From Bacteroidaceae bacterium (GTDB taxonomy: Bacteria; Bacteroidota; Bacteroidia; Bacteroidales; Bacteroidaceae), in contig JAEDMP010000045.1 in NCBI GenBank assembly GCA_016302965.1, positions 1-18,094 of the forward strand: DNA of 18,094 bases, in the 5' to 3' direction. A program made the position numbers and the translations under genes. Position 1 is the stretch's first letter. Every line of letters begins with the position of its first letter. The notes below the pieces were generated by a model. That model saw only the letters and a list, made by a program, of their open reading frames with translations, did no database searches and was not told the DNA's origin. Positions 1 to 7,537 of this stretch are shown here, in pieces.

Positions 1-28
1 AGAATGTGAGATAATATTTCTTCGCTCA

Positions 29-445
29 TCACTTTTCAACCGTACAGGTCGAAATCTTTTCATAAAAGCACTCTCTTGGAGTTGAGAATTTGAGTTTTTC
101 TCTTGGTCTTGTGTTAATTTTGTGCATAATCTTGTTTATTTGTTGATGACTGATGTTCGAAAAGGAAGTATTCTTGGGTATGTATTGCCTGATGAGCCCA
201 TTTACATTCTCAATGGCACCCTTCTGCCATGATGAGTACGGATCGGCAAAATAGACCTTTGTTCCGATGCTCTTTGCAATCATCTCGTGACATGCGAATT
301 CGGTCCCGTTATCCGTAGTGATGGACTTTACGCAGGCTTTGAATGGCGCAAGCAGGTGTACTACTGTTCTGGCAAGTTCCTTAGCATTCTTTCCCTTATT
401 CAGTTTCCTCATGAACAGCATATTGGTACTCCTTTCTGTGAGGTC
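29..445 (-). pseudogene. IS30-family transposase, C-terminal remnant
   Basis: About 138 codons match the second half of the IS30-family DDE integrase core. The fragment runs from an LTERSTNMLF segment through TTDNGTEF (second catalytic Asp), YFADPYSSWQKGAIEN (catalytic Glu) and NGLIRQYIPK to RPREKLKF near the natural end. Full IS30 transposases are roughly 300-350 residues. The N-terminal helix-turn-helix and the first catalytic Asp are missing, so this copy cannot be active. The recognisable part starts where umuC stops: an in-frame ATG at 505 lies in umuC sequence read in another frame and is not a native start. The 3' terminal inverted repeat, if present, would lie at or beyond the left edge. 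Family assignment is secure from motifs; the exact breakpoint (about 443-447) is an inference. Confidence 0.85.
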
Positions 446-1712
446 AGATATGGATGGTGAGCAACTCCTTGAGGTCGGTGAGATAGTTCTGGCTCCGATG
501 GTCACATTTCACCTGCCAGGCACTCTTGCTGTCACCCTCGGCAGCCAGTCTGACTGATTTCACCCCGAAACGGTGGTTGATGTTGTCGATGGCCTTCATC
601 AGTTGGGTGCGTTCGTTGCGATTGTCCACTCTGTCAAAGAGGTCTTGACTGACCGCTGCATCAGACGAGATGTCGCTCAGGATGACCCCCGCCTTCTTGT
701 ACCAGATGCCCGGACGGTAAGCCTCGTCGAGCAGCTGTAGGGCAGTTTGTGTTATCTCGATGGTGTCAGCGGTCTTCACCAACAGTGGAGCGGTGCGGCA
801 GTCGGCATACTGGGCCAGGTCATCGCGGAAACGGTTCGAATAGATGAACACCGACACGCTGCCTGCTACCGACCTTTGGCCTCTCAGCTTGTTGGCACAC
901 GAGGCGGCAAAGGTGGCCACGGATTCGCGCAGATTGGGCAGGTCGCTCACCATCTGGCCGAAACTGCGGCTGGTGCAGATGCTCTGTTTCTGGCTCACCT
1001 CGGAGGTGTCGATACAGGGAATGCCGTTGAGTTCTTTCCACGTGCGCTGGCCGGGCAGGGTGAGATGGGTCTTCACCCATCCCTCGCTCTTGTCGGCAAA
1101 CTCGAGGGGAGTGGTCACCCCGCAGTATTCCAGTTTGGCTAAGGTGTGGCGGCCGATGCCCCATACATCCTTGAGGGGGAAGAGCGACAGGGCCTTGCGT
1201 CGACGCTCGTCGCTGTCAATCATACACACCGAGTCGTAACCTCGGTAATCCTTGGCAAACTTGCTGCCCATCTTGGCCAGGGTCTTGCTGGGAGCAATGC
1301 CCACGCTCACGGGGATATCGGTCCAGGTGAGGATGCGCTTGGCTATCTGCCGCATGAACTGCTCAAGGTGGAAGTGGCGCTCGTAACCGTCGAGATAGCA
1401 GAAACTCTCGTCGATGCTGTAGTTCTCGACGTGCATCACCGACTTGCGCAGGATGTTGGTCACACGTCGCGACATGGCGGCATAGAGCATCATGTTCGTG
1501 GAGAAGACAGCCACCCGGTTGGCCTCGATGATGGGAGCCACCTTGAAGTAAGGGTCGCCGCGCCGCAATCCCAGCGACTTGGCCTCGGGAGTGAGTGCCA
1601 CGATGCAACCGTCGTTGTTGGAGAGTACGCACAACGGACGATGACGCAGACCGGGATGGAACACCCGTTCTACGGAACAGAAGAAGGAGTTGCAGTCGAT
1701 CAGGGCTATCAT
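444..1712 (-). CDS. umuC: Y-family DNA polymerase, UmuC (Pol V catalytic subunit)
   Basis: Catalytic subunit of an error-prone translesion polymerase acting with UmuD' in the SOS response. At 422 residues it equals the E. coli UmuC length. The N terminus has the DCNSFFCSVE motif with metal ligand D6, and YSIDESF supplies D101 and E102. VSVGIAPSKTLAKMGSKFAK is the conserved fingers/palm segment, and VWGIGRHTLAKL around residue 190 is the helix-hairpin-helix. A clamp-binding-like patch SQDLFD lies at 355-360; it is degenerate compared with the usual QLxLF form. The C terminus (SQNYLTDLKELLTI) looks native although IS30 sequence begins at its TGA stop. It follows umuD by 33 bp on the same strand. 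Identity of the family is certain; in vivo activity is inferred from intact motifs. Confidence 0.96.
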   Translation of the reverse strand: MIALIDCNSFFCSVERVFHPGLRHRPLCVLSNNDGCIVALTPEAKSLGLRRGDPYFKVAPIIEANRVAVFSTNMMLYAAMSRRVTNILRKSVMHVENYSIDESFCYLDGYERHFHLEQFMRQIAKRILTWTDIPVSVGIAPSKTLAKMGSKFAKDYRGYDSVCMIDSDERRRKALSLFPLKDVWGIGRHTLAKLEYCGVTTPLEFADKSEGWVKTHLTLPGQRTWKELNGIPCIDTSEVSQKQSICTSRSFGQMVSDLPNLRESVATFAASCANKLRGQRSVAGSVSVFIYSNRFRDDLAQYADCRTAPLLVKTADTIEITQTALQLLDEAYRPGIWYKKAGVILSDISSDAAVSQDLFDRVDNRNERTQLMKAIDNINHRFGVKSVRLAAEGDSKSAWQVKCDHRSQNYLTDLKELLTIHI

Positions 1713-1745
1713 GATGATCAGAATGAATCAATGCGCCAACGGCCA

Positions 1746-2252
1746 TCAGTCGCGGGGACGATGGATGACATAGGTGACAGTGCCCCAGACCGAAAAGTCA
1801 TCGCCCTCGCGAATCTCTATCTCGGGGTAGTTGCTGTTGGCGGGAATGAGCCAGCCGTGTCCGTTGCGCATCACGAAATGCTTGAGTGTATACTCCCCAT
1901 TGAGTTCACATACCGCCACCTCATGCTCCGAGGGATGGCGGTTGCTTTTGTCTACGATGATGAGGTCGCCGTTGTAGATGCCCGCTCCCTGCATCGAGTC
2001 GCCATGCACGCGGATGAGATAGGAAGCCTCGGGGTTGGGACAGAGCATCTTCATCAGTTCGATGTTCTGCGAGAGCTCGTCGTTGTTGAGGGGGATGGGG
2101 AAGCCGGCTGCCACATGGATGTCGAAGAAGGGCAGTTGGAGCGGTTGAAGCTGTCGGGTAGCCACAACATCGCCCAAGGGAGAGAGGAGGCAGAGGGGCG
2201 ATTCCTCATCCTGCTGATTCAGGATATCAGGGGAAAAGGGATTCTTTTTCAT
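1746..2252 (-). CDS. umuD: UmuD / LexA-like self-cleaving Pol V subunit
   Basis: S24 peptidase-fold protein of 168 residues. RecA-stimulated self-cleavage would give UmuD', the partner of UmuC. The scissile bond is probably Ala49-Gly50 in VAAGFPIP. The catalytic Ser is S86 in HGDSM and the Lys is K124 in YTLKHF, a spacing that fits the LexA/UmuD family. The N-terminal arm is about 25 residues longer than in E. coli UmuD (139 aa), and there is no helix-turn-helix, which argues against LexA. The start at 2252 is chosen because it gives MKKNPFSP; a longer frame up to 2459 reads through the neighbouring gene. It begins 2 bp after the stop of the beta-helix gene and is followed by umuC, so translational coupling through all three genes is likely. 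I see no separate promoter match directly upstream. Confidence 0.94.
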   Translation of the reverse strand: MKKNPFSPDILNQQDEESPLCLLSPLGDVVATRQLQPLQLPFFDIHVAAGFPIPLNNDELSQNIELMKMLCPNPEASYLIRVHGDSMQGAGIYNGDLIIVDKSNRHPSEHEVAVCELNGEYTLKHFVMRNGHGWLIPANSNYPEIEIREGDDFSVWGTVTYVIHRPRD

Positions 2253-2254
2253 GA

Positions 2255-3979
2255 TTATTTCAGTCTGATTTTGCGGATGACAGTGGCCGACGCACCCGTA
2301 CTTCCCGTATGCTGCAGGTGGAAGCCGCCGTAACGGTAGGTGTGTGGCACAACGGTCTCCAAGGTCTGGGTGAGGGCTTGGCCCGAAGCATCGCTGACGT
2401 GGGTATTGCTGATGACGGCTGTCAGCAGCGAGTCGGTTGCCACCAGTCTCAGTTGGCATCCCCGCTTGAAGAGGTCGCAGCGGACACCTCGGGTCAGCGG
2501 TGTGATGTGTCCATGGTCATAAGCCACCAGAAGCACCTCTACGGCCCGGTCGTAGTCGGGGGTACGCACGAAGCGCAGGCCATAGCCCGTGAGGGTGGGG
2601 GTGTGAAACTGGATGCAGATGTCGAGATACTGGCCTGTGGCGGAGCCGAAGCCTTGGCCCGGTCCCTTGCAGGGATCCATCTCTACCTCGCACTCCTGAC
2701 GTCGGGGGTGGAGGGTGGTGTCGGCAGGGGTGTACATCAGCCGGGCACCCTTCTGCAGTTGCACCATCCCCCAGCAGTCTTCAGCCCCATCCACGCCTTG
2801 GGCATATCCCCAGGCGGCACGTCCGGGGTCGGCTTGCCAGTCGTAGGCATCGGTGTCGGAAGGTTTGAAGCAGTCGATGGTCCACTGGCCGGGGATGATA
2901 AGTGGCTGTGGGGCTATGGCCAAGGGAGGCAGGTCTACCGGCAGCGGTTCCGTGGGGGTAGGCAGTTCCAGCGGCTTGCCGTTGAGGGTGCAGCCGGTCA
3001 TGATGCAGCGGTGGCGTGGGTCGGGCCGTTTGCACCATTCGATGCGCAATGAGGGGTCATCGCTGGTCCAGCGGCAATCCTCTATGGTGATAGGGCCGCT
3101 GGTTTTGGTCAGATACTGGATGCCGCGCGTCTTGCAGTGCAGGTCGCAGTCGATGAGACGGGCGGGCATGCGGTGGTCTGTGCTGTAGAAAGGCTTGCTG
3201 CTGAAGAGCGTGAAGCGGCAGTGGCGATAGAGCCCCGAGCCGCATAGTGCATCGTCGGTACACTCGAAATAACAATCATCGAAGGTGGTGTGGGGTGCCC
3301 CTACAAACGGGCAGAGATTCAGACGGGAGATGAAGCGGCAGTGGCGCAATGCGAAATAGTCGCCGCTGCAGATGGCTATCTGGGCCTGAACGATGGCCTG
3401 CTTGCGCTTGGGGCGGTTGAGCTTCGGGTTGCGTGGATAGATCAGGTCGACGTTGCAGTAGTTGCCGAAGGTGATGTTTTCGGCCTCGATATGCTGGCCG
3501 ATGAAATGGAACATCGTGAAGTTGCCGTCGGCACCCTGGGTCTGTCCGCGGTTGCAGGCCAGCACCACATCTTCGGGGTTGTCTCCCATGCCGATGAGGC
3601 GCAGCCGGTTGACACGCAGTTCCATGGCGTACGGAGTGGATGAACCGGGAGCCGGACGGCGTATCTCCGGGTCATCAGGATTGTCGAGCCAGTAGACCGA
3701 GGGGCTGATGTATATCTCCGTCCAAAGCGTGTCGGATGCCTGGTGGCTCTCGGCAAAGCGCAACGCCTCAGCCACCGTAGCAAAGCGGAAGGACTTGGGG
3801 CTGGACTTGGTGCCCGATACCAGCAGACAGCGGGCACTGGTCGTGAGGGAACGGCTGCGGTGGCTGAAACGTATCTGGGCATCTGTCTGAGGGCAGAAGA
3901 ACAGGCAGCACAATAATACAGCCATCGTCCGAAGACAAAGGAGACGCGGCAGAGGTATGGATGGATAACGGGTCAGCAT
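2255..3979 (-). CDS. Secreted parallel beta-helix protein, pectinesterase-like fold
   Basis: A 574-residue exported protein. An N-terminal signal peptide (hydrophobic segment about 13-28, likely cleavage after TDA at 34) precedes a region resembling the pectin methylesterase/pectate lyase right-handed beta-helix. Matching elements are FRFATVAEALRF (64-75), IYISPSVYW, the ENITFGN rung (167-173), FALRHCRF (209-216) and FDDCYFECTDDALCGSG (233-249), which parallels the family block around the second catalytic Asp. The QDTLY block holding the first catalytic residue of pectinesterases is replaced by RLNLCPF, so catalysis is doubtful. Cysteines are unusually common in the rungs (175, 204, 214, 223, 236, 240, 246). 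Residues about 340-574 look like a separate beta-sandwich domain of unknown type. The start is placed at 3979 because the longer frame from 4132 adds no signal peptide and runs across the promoter. It is first in an apparent operon with umuD and umuC. Substrate unknown. Confidence 0.85.
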   Translation of the reverse strand: MLTRYPSIPLPRLLCLRTMAVLLCCLFFCPQTDAQIRFSHRSRSLTTSARCLLVSGTKSSPKSFRFATVAEALRFAESHQASDTLWTEIYISPSVYWLDNPDDPEIRRPAPGSSTPYAMELRVNRLRLIGMGDNPEDVVLACNRGQTQGADGNFTMFHFIGQHIEAENITFGNYCNVDLIYPRNPKLNRPKRKQAIVQAQIAICSGDYFALRHCRFISRLNLCPFVGAPHTTFDDCYFECTDDALCGSGLYRHCRFTLFSSKPFYSTDHRMPARLIDCDLHCKTRGIQYLTKTSGPITIEDCRWTSDDPSLRIEWCKRPDPRHRCIMTGCTLNGKPLELPTPTEPLPVDLPPLAIAPQPLIIPGQWTIDCFKPSDTDAYDWQADPGRAAWGYAQGVDGAEDCWGMVQLQKGARLMYTPADTTLHPRRQECEVEMDPCKGPGQGFGSATGQYLDICIQFHTPTLTGYGLRFVRTPDYDRAVEVLLVAYDHGHITPLTRGVRCDLFKRGCQLRLVATDSLLTAVISNTHVSDASGQALTQTLETVVPHTYRYGGFHLQHTGSTGASATVIRKIRLK

Positions 3980-4040
3980 GACAGACAAATAAATAATGTA
4001 AAAGCGTTTTGAAAAATAGACAAATAATCTTATGGGCAGA

Positions 4041-4071
4041 CAAAAGTACAAAGAAAAATCAAAAAGACCAA
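4041..4071 (-). promoter_or_regulatory. Bacteroidota-type promoter for the beta-helix-umuDC unit
   Basis: On the minus strand TTGG (4071-4068) is followed by 19 bp and then TACTTTTG (4048-4041), matching the phylum's -33/-7 pattern TTTG-N19/21-TAnnTTTG with one mismatch in the -33 box. Transcription would start near 4034, about 55 nt before the ATG at 3979. Inferred from consensus only. Confidence 0.6.
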
Positions 4072-4092
4072 CATTATCCCGATTTTTTTTCG

Positions 4093-4100
4093 TACCTTTG
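4093..4100 (+). promoter_or_regulatory. Putative -7 box for pflBA
   Basis: TACCTTTG followed by CAC is an exact TAnnTTTG match on the plus strand. No good TTTG -33 element lies 19-21 bp upstream; the region there is A/T-rich. Transcription from it would give a leader of about 170 nt before pflB. It lies in the 298-bp divergent region between the beta-helix gene and pflB. Confidence 0.45.
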
Positions 4101-4185
4101 CACCGACAACCGAAGAGCCGTGGGCATTTCATTTGTATTCATGGACAACAAGTCCTCGTCAAGAACCCTTTTTATGCATATTGAT

Positions 4186-4200
4186 TGTGTCATATACACA
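4186..4200. promoter_or_regulatory. 15-bp palindrome in the pflB leader, operator candidate
   Basis: TGTGT-CATAT-ACACA is a perfect 5-bp inverted repeat with a 5-bp spacer, ending immediately before the 20-bp tandem repeats. The shape loosely recalls Crp/Fnr-family half-sites, which would suit an oxygen- or redox-controlled pfl operon, but the spacer is shorter than the usual Crp N6. The regulator is unknown. Confidence 0.35.
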
Positions 4201-4260
4201 TCATATATCTAATTTAATACACATATATCTAATTAAATATACATATATCTAACTTTACAC
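4201..4260. repeat. Three 20-bp tandem repeats upstream of pflB
   Basis: Units 4201-4220, 4221-4240 and 4241-4260 share the identical core CATATATCTAA at the same offset (4202, 4222 and 4242). Units 1 and 2 agree at 17 of 20 positions, units 2 and 3 at 15 of 20. The 20-bp period is close to two helical turns, so the cores fall on nearly the same face of the DNA. The array ends 17 bp before the pflB ATG. It may be a set of regulator sites, an AT-rich bent or unwound element, or a structured leader. Confidence 0.8.
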
Positions 4261-4277
4261 GCATTACCCGACAGATT

Positions 4278-6518
4278 ATGAAACTTACTCATCAGATTGA
4301 AGGCTTTGAAGGCTACATGTGGAAACGTGAAATCAACGTTCGTGACTTTATCCAGCACAACTACACGCCCTACACCGGTGACGACTCTTTCCTGGCAGGA
4401 CCGACGGCCAAGACCAAGGCATTGTGGGATAAACTTGGAGAGATGTTCAAGGTGGAGCGCGAGAAAGGTGTCTATGACGCTGAGCAGAAACTGCCCCAGT
4501 CGCTTGATACCTATGGTGCCGGCTATATAGACAAGGACAATGAGGTTATCGTGGGTCTACAGACCGACGCTCCCCTCAAACGCGGCATCTTCCCCAAAGG
4601 GGGCATCCGCATGGTGGAGAATGCGCTCAAGGCTTACGGCTATCAGCTGGATCCCGAAACGAAGGAGATTTATACCAAATACCGCAAGACCCACAATGAA
4701 GGAGTCTTCTCGGCCTATACCAAGGATATCCGCAATGCACGCCATGCACATATCATCACCGGACTGCCCGACGCCTACGGGCGCGGACGTATCATCGGTG
4801 ACTACCGTCGTATCGCCCTCTACGGAGTGGACAATCTGATAGAAGAACGCAAGCGCTTCCTCGACCGTCTCGATATCCAGGAGATGACCGAAGAGTGCAT
4901 CCAGCTGCGCGAGGAGACCTCGGAGCAGATTGCCGCTCTGAAGAGTTTTGTGCGGATGTGTGCCAACTACGGATTCGATGTGACCAAACCCGCACAGAAC
5001 GCCCGTGAGGCCGTGCAGTTTGTCTATTTCGGCTATCTCGGTGCCGTGAAAGACCAGGATGGAGCCGCCATGTCCATCGGACGCGTCAGCACCTTCCTTG
5101 ACATCTTCATCGAGAAAGATATCCGCGAGGGCAGACTCACCGAAGTGGAGGCCCAGGAACTTATTGACCAGCTCATCATCAAACTCCGCATCGTGCGCTT
5201 CCTCCGCACACCCGAATACAACGACCTCTTCTCGGGTGACCCCGTATGGGTGACCGAATCAATCGGTGGTATGGGTGTCGACGGACGCACACTCGTGACC
5301 AAGACCTCCTTCCGCATCCTCCATACCCTCGATAACCTGGGACCTGCTCCCGAACCCAACCTCACCGTGCTCTGGTCCGAACGCTTGCCCGAAAACTGGA
5401 AGAACTACTGCGCCAAGATGTCTATCAAGACCTCGGCCATCCAGTATGAAAACGATGACCTGATGAGACCCGACTATGGTGACGATTATGGTATCGCCTG
5501 CTGTGTGAGTCCGATGAAAATCGGTAAGCAGATGCAGTTCTTCGGAGCTCGTGCCAATCTGGCCAAGTGTCTGCTCTATGCCATCAATGGTGGTAAGGAT
5601 GAGATTACGGGCGAACAGATTGGTCCCGACTTCGCCCCCATCGCTGGCGACTATCTGGAGTATGACGAGCTGATGTACAAGTTTGAGAACATGATGAGAT
5701 GGCTGGCCAAGACCTACGTGAATGCGCTGAAGATTATCCACTACATGCACGATAAGTATGACTATGAGGCCTATCAGATGGCCCTCATCGATGGCGACGT
5801 CATCCGCACCCGTGCCACGGGTATCGCCGGACTCTCTATCGTGACCGACTCGCTGGCTGCCGTGAAGTATGGCAAGGTGCGCATCATCCGCGACGAGCGT
5901 GGTATCGCCGTAGGCTTCGAGCAGGAGGGCACACCCACACTGCCCTTCGGCAACAATGACGAGAAGACCGACAAACTGGCCTTGATGGTGACCGAGAAAT
6001 TCATGGAGTATCTGCGCCAGCACGAGACCTACCGCCATGCCATTCCCACCCAGTCGTTGCTCACCATCACCTCGAATGTGGTCTACGGAAAGAATACGGG
6101 AGCCACACCCGACGGAAGGGCCAAGGGTGTGCCTTTCGCACCCGGTGCCAACCCCATGAACGGACGCGACATCAAGGGAGCCGTAGCCGCCCTCTCATCG
6201 GTGGCCAAACTCCCCTTCCAGCATAGCCACGACGGCATCTCCTACACCTTCGCCATCTCGCCCGCCACACTCGGCAAGGAGAACCAGACGCAGGTGGAGA
6301 ACCTCGTGAGTCTGATGGACGGTTATTTCACTCCCGATGGCGGACACCATCTGAATGTGAATGTCTTCGACCGCGAACTGCTGGTGGACGCCATGGAGCA
6401 CCCCGAGAAGTATCCGCAACTCACCATCCGTGTGAGCGGTTATGCCGTGAACTTTGTGAAACTCACCCGTGAGCAGCAACTCGACGTGCTCTCACGCACC
6501 ATCAACCATTCGCTTTAA
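4278..6518 (+). CDS. pflB: Formate acetyltransferase (pyruvate formate-lyase)
   Basis: Cytoplasmic glycyl-radical enzyme converting pyruvate and CoA to acetyl-CoA and formate under anaerobic conditions. At 746 residues it is close to the usual 750-760. The active-site Cys pair is C408-C409 in GIACCVSPM. The glycyl-radical loop RVSGYAVNF places the radical Gly at G721, 25 residues from the C terminus. IITGLPDAYGRGRIIGDYRR is the characteristic N-terminal PFL segment, which with the CC pair and substrate-pocket blocks separates it from glycerol or choline lyase relatives. The start at 4278 (MKLTHQIEGFEGYMW) has no strong ribosome binding site, as is usual in this phylum. The activase gene pflA follows after 3 nt. 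The upstream leader carries the palindrome and tandem repeats that are the likely control region. Confidence 0.98.
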   Translation: MKLTHQIEGFEGYMWKREINVRDFIQHNYTPYTGDDSFLAGPTAKTKALWDKLGEMFKVEREKGVYDAEQKLPQSLDTYGAGYIDKDNEVIVGLQTDAPLKRGIFPKGGIRMVENALKAYGYQLDPETKEIYTKYRKTHNEGVFSAYTKDIRNARHAHIITGLPDAYGRGRIIGDYRRIALYGVDNLIEERKRFLDRLDIQEMTEECIQLREETSEQIAALKSFVRMCANYGFDVTKPAQNAREAVQFVYFGYLGAVKDQDGAAMSIGRVSTFLDIFIEKDIREGRLTEVEAQELIDQLIIKLRIVRFLRTPEYNDLFSGDPVWVTESIGGMGVDGRTLVTKTSFRILHTLDNLGPAPEPNLTVLWSERLPENWKNYCAKMSIKTSAIQYENDDLMRPDYGDDYGIACCVSPMKIGKQMQFFGARANLAKCLLYAINGGKDEITGEQIGPDFAPIAGDYLEYDELMYKFENMMRWLAKTYVNALKIIHYMHDKYDYEAYQMALIDGDVIRTRATGIAGLSIVTDSLAAVKYGKVRIIRDERGIAVGFEQEGTPTLPFGNNDEKTDKLALMVTEKFMEYLRQHETYRHAIPTQSLLTITSNVVYGKNTGATPDGRAKGVPFAPGANPMNGRDIKGAVAALSSVAKLPFQHSHDGISYTFAISPATLGKENQTQVENLVSLMDGYFTPDGGHHLNVNVFDRELLVDAMEHPEKYPQLTIRVSGYAVNFVKLTREQQLDVLSRTINHSL

Positions 6519-6521
6519 AAG

Positions 6522-7253
6522 ATGATCAAAGGACGACTGCACAGTATCGAGTCGTTCGGCACCGTGGATGGCCCCGGGGTAAGGTTTGTTGCCTTTCTCC
6601 AGGGCTGTCCCATGCGCTGTGCCTTCTGCCATAATCCCGATACCTGGGATTCCCGCCGCCCTGTGGCCTACGAACTGACACCCGAGGAACTGGTGGCAGA
6701 GGTGAGACGCTACAGAAGCTTTATCAAACGGGGTGGGGTGACCTGCTCCGGGGGAGAGCCGCTCATGCAGGCAGCCTTTGTGGAGCAGTTCTTCCGACTC
6801 TGCAGGCAGGAGGGATTCCATACGGCTCTCGACACCAGCGGTGCCCTCTGTCACGAACAGGCACGACGGGCGGTGGACGAGGCCGACCTCGTGATGCTGG
6901 ATATCAAGACGCTTGACGATGAGCTCCACCCATCCTATACCGGACTCACTCGCGAGAACAACCAGGCGATGCTCGACTATCTGCAACAGACAGGCAAACC
7001 TACCTGGATCCGGCACGTGTTGGTACCGGGATATACCGACGATGACCGCCGTTTGGAGGCGGTGGCTCGTCATCTGACTCCGTATTCCGTGGTGGAAAGG
7101 GTGGAACTGCTGCCCTATCACACGATGGGTAGCTACAAATACGACGAATTGGGAATACCCAATCCGCTGGCAGGGGTAGAGGCACTGACCGCCGAACGCA
7201 AGCAGCGGGCAGTAGATATCTTCAAATCCATTGTCGGCTGCAAGGTGGTCTGA
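6522..7253 (+). CDS. pflA: Pyruvate formate-lyase activating enzyme (radical SAM)
   Basis: Radical-SAM enzyme of 243 residues that installs the glycyl radical on PflB. The [4Fe-4S]-binding CxxxCxxC is C29, C33 and C36 in GCPMRCAFCHNPDTW, followed by the SAM-binding GGEP at 77-80. The opening SIESFGTVDGPGVRFV is diagnostic for PFL activases, and the later LDIKTLDDELH and VLVPGYTDDD segments also fit. Length agrees with E. coli PflA (246 aa). It starts 3 nt after the pflB stop, so the two are certainly cotranscribed and probably translationally coupled. A hairpin about 24 nt downstream, inside the convergent small gene, is the likely end of the transcript. Confidence 0.98.
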   Translation: MIKGRLHSIESFGTVDGPGVRFVAFLQGCPMRCAFCHNPDTWDSRRPVAYELTPEELVAEVRRYRSFIKRGGVTCSGGEPLMQAAFVEQFFRLCRQEGFHTALDTSGALCHEQARRAVDEADLVMLDIKTLDDELHPSYTGLTRENNQAMLDYLQQTGKPTWIRHVLVPGYTDDDRRLEAVARHLTPYSVVERVELLPYHTMGSYKYDELGIPNPLAGVEALTAERKQRAVDIFKSIVGCKVV

Positions 7254-7261
7254 GTCCCCGC

Positions 7262-7483
7262 TTACTGATGGATATCACGGCTGTTGCCCAACTCCTGCAA
7301 CAGCCGTTTCTTTTCCTCGTCCAGTTTGTCCTGTTTCAATACCTTCATGTTATACTTCCACCAGTTGAGCAGCCCGCGGTTCTCTACCTTCTTCTTGTCG
7401 GGCAGTTGGTGGTGTTCCTGAATGTAGGCCTGCAGTTGTGCAAAATGAGTGTGCCAGGCCTCTTCTCTTTTTGTTTTTGCCAT
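7262..7483 (-). CDS. Small stand-alone helicase-associated (HA) domain protein
   Basis: A 73-residue basic protein consisting of a single unit that resembles the helicase-associated domain (PF03457 type): W and F near residue 10-14 (EEAWHTHFAQLQAYIQ), then H.LPD, LLNWWKYN and a C-terminal LDEEKKRLLQELG. In larger proteins this unit occurs in tandem behind helicase domains and is thought to bind nucleic acid. Here no helicase is attached. The start at 7483 gives MAKTKREE and has a GGATG element upstream; an alternative ATG at 7489 adds two residues. It converges on pflA with 8 bp between stops and has its own consensus promoter. Function unknown. Confidence 0.8.
   Translation of the reverse strand: MAKTKREEAWHTHFAQLQAYIQEHHQLPDKKKVENRGLLNWWKYNMKVLKQDKLDEEKKRLLQELGNSRDIHQ
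7277..7314 (+). terminator. Intrinsic terminator of pflBA inside a convergent gene
   Basis: A perfect 11-bp inverted repeat, ACGGCTGTTGC (7277-7287) and GCAACAGCCGT (7297-7307), with a 9-nt loop, is followed by TTCTTTT. It lies 24 nt past the pflA stop. The same bases encode the QELGNS region of the HA protein on the other strand. Confidence 0.7.
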
Positions 7484-7537
7484 AATCATCCGTTACTAAC
7501 AATGAGATTGGCGGCTTCTTGCTGCCGTTGTGTGCTG

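Noticed and set aside
1146..2333. 395-codon open frame on the plus strand across umuC and umuD
   Set aside because: It is antisense to two genes with intact catalytic motifs, has no recognisable domain, and reflects the codon bias of the real genes.
3980..4132. 51-codon N-terminal extension of the beta-helix gene
   Set aside because: It crosses the minus-strand promoter boxes, and the Met at 3979 is directly followed by a good signal peptide.
4009..4212. Possible leader peptide frame upstream of pflB
   Set aside because: It starts before the likely pflB promoter and has no ribosome binding site; an internal ATG at 4141 would give only 23 residues with no attenuation-like composition.
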